NCBI GenBank assembly: GCA_037903475.1
Contig: JBAJFG010000328.1
Coordinates: 496,001 to 560,000 of the forward strand
Source: Ancylostoma caninum
Lineage: Eukaryota > Nematoda > Chromadorea > Rhabditida > Ancylostomatidae
Length of the DNA: 64,000 bases
Direction: 5' to 3'
How positions within the stretch are numbered: the first letter of the stretch is position 1; each line of letters begins with the position of its first letter. Below, in pieces: positions 39,101 through 51,100 of this stretch. Both the position numbers and the translations under genes were made by a program. The notes below the pieces were generated by a model. That model had not been told where the DNA came from, did not search any database, and worked only from the letters and a program-made list of their open reading frames with translations.

Positions 39101-42100
39101 TTTGCATCGAGGCACTGGAATGCGCATGCACTCCGTACGCATCGGCACTATCGTTCTGGAGATTCCCGCTTCCGCACTGTGTCATTAACGCAAGATATTT
39201 TGTTATCACAGCGACCACATACCACACTACATTCAGGTTGAAAGACCGCGGCTTTAGTCTGGGCGTAGGTAACCGATTGAGTTTTGCAGGACTCCTCTAG
39301 TCATCATCATAGAGGAAACAAGGTTGAGCTTCATTTGTTTGGTTACGCATACATGCATGTACAGTGTTTCTCGGAAAGATGGAAGAATTCCGTGACTGCA
39401 GAAGAGCGGTGGACATGAACGATGAACGAATGCTTAGAGTGAGAATGTCGAATAGATCCCGCCACGATGTTGCGGCCGAAACGCTGCGCAACCGCACGCA
39501 CAATCCGTACATTATTCCGACCAGGACTGTACACACTTCGCGGACATAACAGCGGAGCTGGTAGATGTGGATACACTGGAGGTGGAACATACCAAGTCCA
39601 ACAGCTGACGCAGTAGGGAGAATAAGTAGGCGATAACAATTCATCCAACTTTAGCTGAAAGTCTTTCCCCGCCTCCGATAAAAACGGGCGAGACAATGGT
39701 TATCAATATCCTCGACGGCACGACTGTCTTACATGGAAAATATTAGGTTGTAGGGAAAATTCTTGCGGTTTTCAAAAGTGTGCTTATTTTAACCCCACGC
39801 TGCCTTGAAGCAACCTGTCTATTGTATATATAAGGAAGCCAGGTATGTGCAAGTTTATTACTACTATCAACTGCAAACTCCTGCACAGTCTCGTCCAGGA
39901 ATATGGAACTTTCTAAGCTGAACTTTTGCCACCTTTCAGTATAATACTTCAAATGTGGGGAATCAACAGCCGCATTCAGTTGTCGCATCAACGCTGTATT
40001 TGGGAACAGTACAACATCCAAACGCACCGCACAAGATTGGTCCAGACACCTTCCTGTTGGCGACTTCAACCTGTTTCTGCACTGTCAGAACGCGCATCCG
40101 GAGTCGACAATGGTCGATTGCGGCACCTGGTAGATGGAGGGGTGGTAGCAAACCTCCTGGAACGGCCATGAAACGATGAGCAGAAGGTCGCGGTGAACTG
40201 TCAGCTCTGGTTTGCAACCATGAACTAGCTAGGAGCTAACTGACAACTGTGGTCTTTGGATGATGAGGCTCTTGCAAAACCTTCAAACCCTTAGAGGCTT
40301 CGAACCTTCACAGATGGGATGCCCATTGTCCTCGGAGTATGCTGACATACCTCTGAGCCATGGATTCGAGTGCAAACGGGACTTTATGTGACCATTATAC
40401 CCCAAGCGGCAAGTGAATCTCTTCCCGCATAACCTAACTTTAATGCATTAAGCTCAAAGATGTAGTTCTACGCCCATAAAATATGTGGGATTTAATTTAG
40501 GAAGGAGTAGGGCTCATCTGTCGGAATCAGCCACCAGGAGACTGGAGTCACCGATGATCTCCGAGGGAAGGTCATGGTGATCGAGACAGTGGGAACATCG
40601 ATCAGCTGGGTGTACCCGGAAACGTGTCTTCACTAAAAAGGAGTCAGTGCACGCTCGACTGGCTGCAACGATGAACCCGAACCATGAGCAAAAAGTCCTC
40701 TGGAGGACTTTTTCGCGAAACGACGAGATCGTCGTCTGCGTCTCGCGCGCAGCACACTCTTTCGCTCGCCGCGTCCTCGTCGTTTCATACTGGCAGCAAG
40801 TTCAACGTAACGGTGAGCTCATAGTTCGATTTCGAACTGCGAGTTTATCTGAAAGTATGGTCCCCGTTTCGTCATAGTTTTTAAGCATCGTACTTAGAAA
40901 ACCATGTTCGGGCCAATGAAGCTTACATTACTCTCCCGCATTTCTCCATATAGTGGGAGTTAGCTGCCAGTTAACGTTCTTCGTTAACTGACAGTTTCAG
41001 TAGGTTTACTACCACCCCAGATCTATGGTAAACTGTGTGTGTAAGGACACAAGTCTTGGGTGTTCACTTTACCACCATCGTCGATGATCTGCGTCAGTTG
41101 AGCAAGGTAAAAGAATTACCACAGTGAGTGATTATGATCTGTCCGGGTATGATCTCCAGCGAGGTGCGGAGGTGCATACCGAATTGCCCTCTTACAGGAG
41201 CATTGAAAACCGGCTGAAGTCCGTCTTTACAGGAGATGAGAAGTGGTGTCTGAATGTCAACATCAAGCACCATCGACACTGAGTTGACGAAGATGAGCAT
41301 CCTTTTCAGCAGCCGAAGACGGGTGATCACCCTCTGGAAGTTGTGGTCACTGCTTGTTGTGACAGCAAAGGCATCGTCCACTGAGCGCTACTGCCACACA
41401 ACACAGCCCTCGCGGTAGACCTGTGCTATCAGCATCTGGAAAGATTGGCTACGAAAATCGCAGAGAAGAGTCCGAATCATGGCAAGATCGATTTTTGTAT
41501 GACGATGCTTGTCCACATATGAAAGTGTGACTCGCCAGAAGCTACCTGGCTTTGAATGGGAAATGCTGACTTGCCCAACGTACAGCCTTTACCTTCCTCA
41601 AAAGATAACCACCATCTCCTGTCCCTCTCTAACGCCATGCAAGGTAGGGCGTTCGATGATGAAGATGACATGTATCGCTGGTTGCTGGTTGGGCAACTTT
41701 TCCGACTCAATGTCACAACAGTTCTAAGCCGAGGGCATCGAAAGGCTTTCCAAAAATGAGCGAAGAGTGGCAGTACGTGATGGTGATTTACATGTCTGTT
41801 AATGTGCTTTCCTGTTTTTGAAAAAAAAAATGTACTGTTGCAAAAACCGCGTGAACTTTCCCTACAACCTAATATATTAGGTTGTTAAGAGAGTTCATGT
41901 GTTTTTTTTTCTTTGAATTTTAGGAAACGCATGGGCACTGCTAGTCACTCATACACTGTAAGTGAGCTCCGAGCCTTGCAGTTAAAAGACAGTATCCATG
42001 CTCAGGGTCAATTTGGAGTATTCGGTATAGGATCGGGATCGCCATCCATGCTGCCCGTCTCCTGATGGAGAAGCATCGTGAGAAGAAACGGCCACTGCAC

Positions 42101-45100
42101 CTAGCGTTCCTCGACCTGGAGAAGGCCTTCGATCGCGTTCCGCACGAAGTAATCTGGTACGCAATGCGGCTTCAAGGCATTCCGGAGGAGCTTCTCAGAT
42201 GGGTGCAGATGCTTTACGCCGATCATAGGAGTAAAGTGCAGGCGGCAGCCGGCACTTTACTCCTATCGCAGTAACTCCAAATCGCTGCCGTATGTCCTGG
42301 TTGCAGAAGCGATCCAGCTGCGTAATGCCACCCATCCACCGCAGCATCCTCATTTCCATGACGTTGATTCGGCGCTCCATTTCCTTGGTGGCAGGCCAAC
42401 ATTCGGCACCATAGAGCGCGACCGGGCGTACCACTGTTCGGTAGATCTTCGACTTCAGGCGGTCTGGGATGCTCTTGTCGCACAGCACACCAGTCAGTGA
42501 GCGCCACTTCAGCCACGCAGCGTTAACGCGTGCGATCATCTCATGAGCGAGACTGCCGTCCGATGAGACCATTGAACCGAGGTATTTGAACGCAGTGGCT
42601 CTCGGGAGATTCATGCCATTAACTTTAATAGTGCCGGGCTCGTGTTCGTCTGTGGTCAGATACACGGTCTTCTTAATGTTGAGGCGAAGGCCAAACCGTG
42701 CCAGTCGGTCACTCCACGCTTGCGTCTGCCGTTCAAGCTCACCCTTGTCTTCAGATGCTAGCATTACGTCGTCGGCATACAACAGCGTCCAAGGCACCGG
42801 TCTTTGAAGGTCCTTTGTGAGGGCATCCATGACAACGATGAAAAGGAGAGGAGAGAGAGCTGAGCCTTGGTGTACGCCAACGGTTATGGGAAACTCTGTC
42901 GATGTGCCGGCTGCCGCCTGCACTTTACTCCTATGATCGGCGTAAAGCATCTGCACCCATCTGAGAAGCTCCTCCGGAATGCCTTGAAGCCGCATTGCGT
43001 ACCAGATTACTTCGTGCGGAACGCGATCGAAGGCCTTCTCCAGGTCGAGGAACGCTAGGTGCAGTGGCCGTTTCTTCTCACGATGCTTCTCCATCAGGAG
43101 ACGGGCAGCATGGATGGCGATCCCGATCCTATACCGAATACTCCAAATTGACCCTGAGCATGGATACTGTCTTTTAACTGCAAGGCTCGGAGCTCACTTA
43201 CAGTGTATGAGTGACTAGCAGTGCCCATGCGTTTCCTAAAATTCAAAGAAAAAAAAACACATGAACTCTCTTAACAACCTAATATATTAGGTTGTAGGGA
43301 AAGTTCACGCGGTTTTTGCAACAGTACATTTTTTTTTCAAAAACAGGAAAGCACATTAACAGACATGTAAATCACCATCACGTACTGCCACTCTTCGCTC
43401 ATTTTTGGAAAGCCTTTCGATGCCCTCGGCTTAGAACTGTTGTGACATTGAGTCGGAAAAGTTGCCCAACCAGCAACCAGCGATACAAGTCATCTTCATC
43501 ATCGAACGCCCTACCTTGCATGGCGTTAGAGAGGGACAGGAGATGGTGGTTATCTTTTGAGGAAGGTAAAGGCTGTACGTTGGGCAAGTCAGCATTTCCC
43601 ATTCAAAGCCAGGTAGCTTCTGGCGAGTCACACTTTCATATGTGGACAAGCATCGTCATACAAAAATCGATCTTGCCATGATTCGGACTCTTCTCTGCGA
43701 TTTTCGTAGCCAATCTTTCCAGATGCTGATAGCACAGGTCTACCGCGAGGGCTGTGTTGTGTGGCAGTAGCGCTCAGTGGACGATGCCTTTGCTGTCACA
43801 ACAAGCAGTGACCACAACTTCCAGAGGGTGATCACCCGTCTTCGGCTGCTGAAAAGGATGCTCATCTTCGTCAACTCAGTGTCGATGGTGCTTGATGTTG
43901 ACATTCAGACACCACTTCTCATCTCCTGTAAAGACGGACTTCAGCCGGTTTTCAATGCTCCTGTAAGAGGGCAATTCGGTATGCACCTCCGCACCTCGCT
44001 GGAGATCATACCCGGACAGATCATAATCACTCACTGTGGTAATTCTTTTACCTTGCTCAACTGACGCAGATCATCGACGATGGTGGTAAAGTGAACACCC
44101 AAGACTTGTGTCCTTACACACACAGTTTACCATAGATCTGGGGTGGTAGTAAACCTACTGAAACTGTCAGTTAACGAAGAACGTTAACTGGCAGCTAACT
44201 CCCACTATATGGAGAAATGCGGGAGAGTAATGTAAGCTTCATTGGCCCGAACATGGTTTTCTAAGTACGATGCTTAAAAACTATGACGAAACGGGGACCA
44301 TACTTTCAGATAAACTCGCAGTTCGAAATCGAACTATGAGCTCACCGTTACGTTGAACTTGCTGCCAGTATGAAACGACGAGGACGCGGCGAGCGAAAGA
44401 GTGTGCGGCGCGCGAGACGCAGACGACGATCTCGTCGTTTCGCGAAAAAGTCCTCCAGAGGACTTTTTGCTCATGGTTCGGGTTCATCGTTGCAGCCAGT
44501 CGAGCGTGCACTGACTCCTTTTTAGTGAAGACACGTTTCCGGGTACACCCAGCTGATCGATGTTCCCACTGTCTCGATCACCATGACCTTCCCTCGGAGA
44601 TCATCGGTGACTCCAGTCTCCTGGTGGCTGATTCCGACAGATGAGCCCTACTCCTTCCTAAATTAAATCCCACATATTTTATGGGCGTAGAACTACATCT
44701 TTGAGCTTAATGCATTAAAGTTAGGTTATGCGGGAAGAGATTCACTTGCCGCTTGGGGTATAATGGTCACATAAAGTCCCGTTTGCACTCGAATCCATGG
44801 CTCAGAGGTATGTCAGCATACTCCGAGGACAATGGGCATCCCATCTGTGAAGGTTCGAAGCCTCTAAGGGTTTGAAGGTTTTGCAAGAGCCTCATCATCC
44901 AAAGACCACAGTTGTCAGTTAGCTCCTAGCTAGTTCATGGTTGCAAACCAGAGCTGACAGTTCACCGCGACCTTCTGCTCATCGTTTCATGGCCGTTCCA
45001 GGAGGTTTGCTACCACCCCTCCATCTACCAGGTGCCGCAATCGACCATTGTCGACTCCGGATGCGCGTTCTGACAGTGCAGAAACAGGTTGAAGTCGCCA

Positions 45101-48100
45101 ACAGGAAGGTGTCTGGACCAATCTTGTGCGGTGCGTTTGGATGTTGTACTGTTCCCAAATACAGCGTTGATGCGACAACTGAATGCGGCTGTTGATTCCC
45201 CACATTTGAAGTATTATACTGAAAGGTGGCAAAAGTTCAGCTTAGAAAGTTCCATATTCCTGGACGAGACTGTGCAGGAGTTTGCAGTTGATAGTAGTAA
45301 TAAACTTGCACATACCTGGCTTCCTTATATATACAATAGACAGGTTGCTTCAAGGCAGCGTGGGGTTAAAATAAGCACACTTTTGAAAACCGCAAGAATT
45401 TTCCCTACAACCTAATATTTTCCATGTAAGACAGTCGTGCCGTCGAGGATATTGATAACCATTGTCTCGCCCGTTTTTATCGGAGGCGGGGAAAGACTTT
45501 CAGCTAAAGTTGGATGAATTGTTATCGCCTACTTATTCTCCCTACTGCGTCAGCTGTTGGACTTGGTATGTTCCACCTCCAGTGTATCCACATCTACCAG
45601 CTCCGCTGTTATGTCCGCGAAGTGTGTACAGTCCTGGTCGGAATAATGTACGGATTGTGCGTGCGGTTGCGCAGCGTTTCGGCCGCAACATCGTGGCGGG
45701 ATCTATTCGACATTCTCACTCTAAGCATTCGTTCATCGTTCATGTCCACCGCTCTTCTGCAGTCACGGAATTCTTCCATCTTTCCGAGAAACACTGTACA
45801 TGCATGTATGCGTAACCAAACAAATGAAGCTCAACCTTGTTTCCTCTATGATAGGATGACCCGTACTTCATTCGTTCTTCTTGTGAATTGGATTTTACCG
45901 TCCTTCTTAGAAACAAACACTGATCCTAGGACTCTCTAATCCCTGCGCGACCTCGTGAGTAAGTGCGCCTCACGTCCATCCTCAAGGCAAGGACCGAGTG
46001 CGGTTTTTGAATCCTCTTAACAAAGCACCGTAACGACGGCACTGGCGAAAAAATGGATACAGTCTCCAATGATGAAAGCGAGAGGTTTATACAGTTCTTT
46101 CAGGGTTTCGTGGCGGGACCTTACTTTAGCAGTCTCGAGACCTCCGGGCGAGTGAGTGTCTACAGCGGCTTGACATTGCGTAACAGCAGTGTACGGAGCA
46201 GAGTAGCCCCTCTGTTGGCGCTTTAGCAGTACTCCTAAGTGATACTCCTGGAATGGGTGGATAAGTATCCTGAGAGGTCCCGCAGCGATGGACCGCACTC
46301 GGTCCTTGCCTTGAGGATGGACGTGAGGCGCACTTACTCACGAGGTCGCGCAGGGATTAGAGAGTCCTAGGATCAGTGTTTGTTTCTAAGAAGGACGGTA
46401 AAATCCAATTCACAGGAAGAACGAATGAAGTACGGGTCATCCTAAACTGTTGTGACATTTCCTAAAAGCACATGCGATTGACCAAACTCTGAATATATCC
46501 TGACTTTCTTCCATTATTCTCGAGATTTACAAGTAGTGCGGGTGCACTGGTGACGGGCAAATGTGCCGGGGCTCCATAGTTCAGAAAAAAACACCAGAAC
46601 ACCAGGGTAGGAATCCACCGATCGGGAAAGGGTCCGCCGTGCCCCAACAATGGGGGAAACGCCAATATACGGGTCCACGGATGGAGAACGGGTCTGCCGT
46701 GGACAAGTAGTGGGGAGACGCCAGTTTACGGGTCCACGATGAAGAATGGATCTGCCGTGGCCAATAGCAGGGAAAACGCCAGGATATGGTTCCACGGATG
46801 GCGAATAGGTACGTGGTGGCCCAGTCGTGGGGAAAACGCCAGAATAAGGGTCCACGAATGAAGAATAGGTCTGCCAAAGCCAATAGTAAGGAGAACGCCT
46901 GGGTAAGGGCCCCGCGGGTGGAGGATGGGTCTGCCGCGGCTCATAGTGGGAGAAACGCCAGTATACGGGTCAATGGATGGAGGATGGGTCTGCCTGCGGC
47001 CAGTAGTCAGGAAAAAGCCAGAATATGGGTGCACGGATGGAGAACGGATCTGCCGTGGCCAATAGTAAGAAATACGCCAGGATGAGGGCCCACGAATGGA
47101 GGATGGGTCTGCCGCGGCTCAGTAGTGGGAAAAACGCCAGTATACGGGTCAGTGGATGGAGGATGAGTCTGCCGTGGCCAATAGCAGAGAAGACACCAAG
47201 ATAAGGGTCCACGGATGGGGAGTAGGTACGCCGTGGCCCAGTTGTGAGGAAAACGCGAGGTCAAGGGTCCATTGATGGAGAATGGGTCCGCCGTGGCCAG
47301 TAGTAAGGAAAACGCCAGTGTACGGGTCAACAATGAAGTATGAAGCCGTCGTGGACCAGTAGTGGGGAGACGCCAGTTTACGGGTCTACGATGAAGAATG
47401 GGTCTGCCGTGGACCAGTAGTGGGAAAAACGCCAGTATTCGGGTCAATGGATGGAGGATGGGTCTGCCGTAGAAAATAGCAGGGAAAACACCAAGATAAG
47501 GGTCCACGGATGGAGAGTAGGTACGCTGTGGCCCAGTTGTGGGGAAAACGCCAGGTTAAGGGTCCACTGATGGAGAATGGGTCCGCCGTGGCCAATAGTA
47601 AGGAAAACGCCAGTATACGGGTCAACAATGAAGTATGAAGCCGTCGTGGCGAATAGTAGGGAAAGCACCAGGATAAGAGTCCATGGATGGAGAATGGGTC
47701 TGCCGTGGACCAGTAGTGGGGAAAGGCCAGTATACGGATAAGAAGAATGGGTCTGCCGTAGCCAATAGTAAGGAAAACGCCTAGATAAGGGCCTCGCGAA
47801 TAGAGGATGGGTCTGCCGCGGCCCAGTAGTGGGGAAAACGCATAAAGGTCCACGGATTGGGAATGGGTCTGTCTTGGCCCAACCGTGGGGAGAACGTCAG
47901 GATACGGGCCCACAGCTGGATCGGGTCCGCCGTGATCAATAGTAGAGAAAACACCAAGATAACGGTTGCAGTGGTGTAAAAGATGATTATTCGCACTACG
48001 TTGGATATGCTAAGTTGTACACAGGTTCTTGAGCCGTCTGGAAGATACTCCCGTGCAGAGTTGGGAGCGGCTGGCCATGAGTAGTACATAGGCGTTGAAT

Positions 48101-51100
48101 GAATGCACTTACAAAAAAAAACAGTAAGTAGTACCATTGTATCGGAAAAAAGTTTTACATGTAGATGTGTGATTAAGAATATGGAAGAAGGCAAGGACCA
48201 CGAGAAGTGTGGAAGACCGACGTTGGTGAGGCGGCCAGACTGGTAGAATATACGCAATTCATGAAGAGGGCTCAGTATTTGAGCTTAGCTAATGATTAAT
48301 CTTGTGTTTTTGTTACAGGGTGACAACAAAGTCTTTGGCCAAATATAATGAATTGAAAGACTGGGATCAGGCAGGCTAGCAGTCTGAAAATTTACCAGGG
48401 TCATGTGGAATCCATGTGCTTTAAGAATCCGCTCTCGGATTTTGGATATCTCTTTCGGCTTCTCCGTAGAGTCGACAGAGCCGTTGGCTTCTGCAATGCA
48501 CGAGGGCCGCAAGTTGGTCGAGAATTTATGACAATGTTTTCTTGTTAGTTCTATGCTAGGGAAGCTGTTGTTTGAGCGAAAGTTAGTTCAACTTCTGTGC
48601 TTTAGGGACTACAATTCAGAAATCTAGAGGTCTCCGTTTCAGGGAGCACGATAATTATTAAGCAAATATGATCGTCTGGTGAAATCAGAGACTGAAGAGT
48701 CTGAACCAACTTTTCGTTGCTTTTTCTTTTGAAACTTGATGGAAAACTTTTGTCAGAAGCCCACCCAATTTTTATCAGATGTGCTCAAGCGTAGGAAATT
48801 GCATACTTATTCAGATTTTGCTCTGCTCACGTTTGTCCACTGTTTTGTGCATTCTAATGGGAAAAAGTGTCGGTGACAGTCTGTTGACTATTTCCAGTCA
48901 ATAAAACAAGTTTACACGGAGATCTCCTTAGGATAGAAAGCTTCTACCCTTTCGAATATTGGGCGGAAAAATAGTGATCTGAAGAGCAAATCAGAGGAAG
49001 TTCTTGGAAAAGATGTCATCGAGGCTCTACATGCGGCCATTTTCGTGTCTACCTCGTTTCATTGCAGATCATACAAGGTTCAAATAGAGCTTTTCAGAAG
49101 CGCAAGAAATAATTGCTACGAAGTCTTTGGCCAAAGACTTTGTTGTCACCCTGTAATTCTCTAGGCATTTCACATGTGTGAAGCTTTTCTACCTGCCTCA
49201 AGTGGCTGCCCCACCCCACTTTCTAGCGTCCCAAAGCGGCGCTAGTAACTACAAATTTTGAATAACTATTTATTGATTTTCATCAACCATCGTTGACTGG
49301 TTACACACTGTCATACCTTGCTAAATTGAAGCGTTTACTCTGTATTTTAGTGCACAAGCTTTCTCCAAATGAACGGATATCGTGCCTGCACAATCGCATC
49401 GAGACTTCATAGGATGCGGCAGAAGCATCCACCACATGAGGAGACTGCATAGGTCCAGCCACCACCAGCTTCCGAAACGCTACAGGCATCCCTTCAGTGG
49501 TAGTGCCTAAACCGTCGCAACAATGGAAGGGAGGTTTTCCTGCTGCTCACATTGTGCAGTCTGAAATCTTTAAACCCTATGCTGCGAAACAGCGAAGATG
49601 ATGAAATCACCATCCCGTGCATGCGGGAGAGCCAGCAGTGACGTAAGTGGCGAGTCTCGGAACGAACGTGTCTGAGTTCCTAAAAATCGACCATCCCGCC
49701 TTGCAGTCTGCACCTCAAGATTGCCGATGTCTATGAGTGCCGTTGCGTTATGCAACAATATATCTAGCCGCTCTAGCCTCCTTACGGCGCTTTGTTTAAT
49801 AGATCGCGTTCCATCATCAATCGAGACCGTGCAGCCCTCTAGGGTCCGATATCTCCCATTATATCGATCGACTCCTGCAGTGCGAACTCTCATACGACTG
49901 AACGCAGGCAACGCTGGCGGCGCCCTCATATAGGCAGTTCAGTGAGTGGGCGGAGCCTATGGATGAAACGCAGCACAACTCCGTGTACGAGGTGTCGATC
50001 CGTGGCTGCACGTCTCCTCCAGAATGGGACGATTCCAGAAGAGGGTTTCCCGCATTTTTGAGTTGCGTACGTACACCAGTGTAATCAGCACTGCCTCCTA
50101 GAGTTTTCTAGTATCAATACCCCAAGTTGATCCAGGGCCTGGACACTGGCTTCAGCTCCCCCCACCCGGTTTCTTCTGTGCCCTGAAGGCAGCATGAGCC
50201 ATCATTGAGAGGTACGAGAGGTACTGTTAGCTGCATCGCACTCTCGAGACAGAACGTAAACGTATTGAGCTTCTTCAGTCGCTTCTCAACCACGGGGAAA
50301 TGTGAAGTAAAGCAGGTGTAGGAGATCAGATTTTTGGAGAATAAGGCGAGTGCTCGCAAGTCGCAGTAGATTTCTATTGAAACGGCGAAAAATTTAGAGA
50401 AAACATTCGACCTGCGCACGAACTTAGTACTATGACATCATTATGCTTACATCGACTGACCATTTCGTGAAAAATGCTTTCTGATTTTCAGCATAGAATC
50501 TACGTACACGACCTTACCAGTGGCCTTCGACTTTACAGTATACCTTTGGGAAGTGGGTCAGTAGCAATTTTTTTTACTTGGAAAACAAAAAAAAACTTGG
50601 ACTTTCTCAGCTTATTCCAGGTCTGTTCGTGAAATCAGTGGCAAAAAAGCTCGAAGCGAAGTGCTCCTGAGCTTAGAGTCTTTCACTGTTCCAAAAATTA
50701 TTTATCGTATTGATTTTGCCACTGCCAATAGAACAGAAGCTCCAGCACTGATAGAATGGAGACGCACACATGTAACGGGTTTAGACGAAGACGCTTTTTT
50801 GGTCGAGCAGGTATTTTTCGAGAGCGAAGACAAAACAAAGGTAATTAACAAAAATCTCATTGCGACATAAAGTACGGTGCATTACCATTCACTTTTAGGT
50901 TCCAATGTATATAATTTCATTGAAGGATGCGCCACGAAATGGTGAAAGTCCAACAATATTGTACGGCTATGGAGGTGAGCCGCTTTCGCTGTAGCAATTA
51001 AAATGAAACAAATGAGATCAAACACTTGGATCGCAAAGGCCAGCCGCCAGCAGTTATTTAGTGAAAATTGAGATAGCGAATGAACATCTTTTACTTAAAG

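Larger units (their letters stand above)
39306..45852. repeat. Giant palindrome, 2.95-kb arms around a 648-bp loop
   Basis: 39306-42255 and 42904-45852 are reverse complements. By eye I found only three differences: a synonymous-looking A/C change at about 40751, an A/T change at about 41670, and a poly-A run of 10 versus 9 at 41821. The loop is 42256-42903. Nested from the outside in: 437 bp of unique flank, a mariner copy, TATA, then mariner-like ends around a reverse transcriptase fragment. The whole lies in intron 9 of peptidase copy B. Confidence 0.93.

Noticed and set aside
40647..44511. Matching ORF pairs on opposite strands (for example 40647-40877 and 44281-44511, 41094-41381 and 43777-44064) as conserved genes
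   Set aside because: They match only because the two palindrome arms are the same DNA; some are antisense shadows of the mariner transposase remains.
39306..45852. Palindrome dismissed as a pure sequencing artefact
   Set aside because: The arms differ by at least two substitutions and one homopolymer length, the loop is a unique 648 bp, and outer flanks differ. An artefact is still possible and is listed as a test.
46462..47913. Long minus-strand ORFs (up to 175 codons) with a 20-residue periodicity as a repeat-protein gene
   Set aside because: They are explained by a 60-bp minisatellite whose period is divisible by three. Frames shift between units and the opposite strand is open too.
49570..49929. 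119-codon minus-strand ORF as a gene
   Set aside because: No recognised domain or splice context; it lies in GC-richer, repeat-like sequence inside an intron on the opposite strand.
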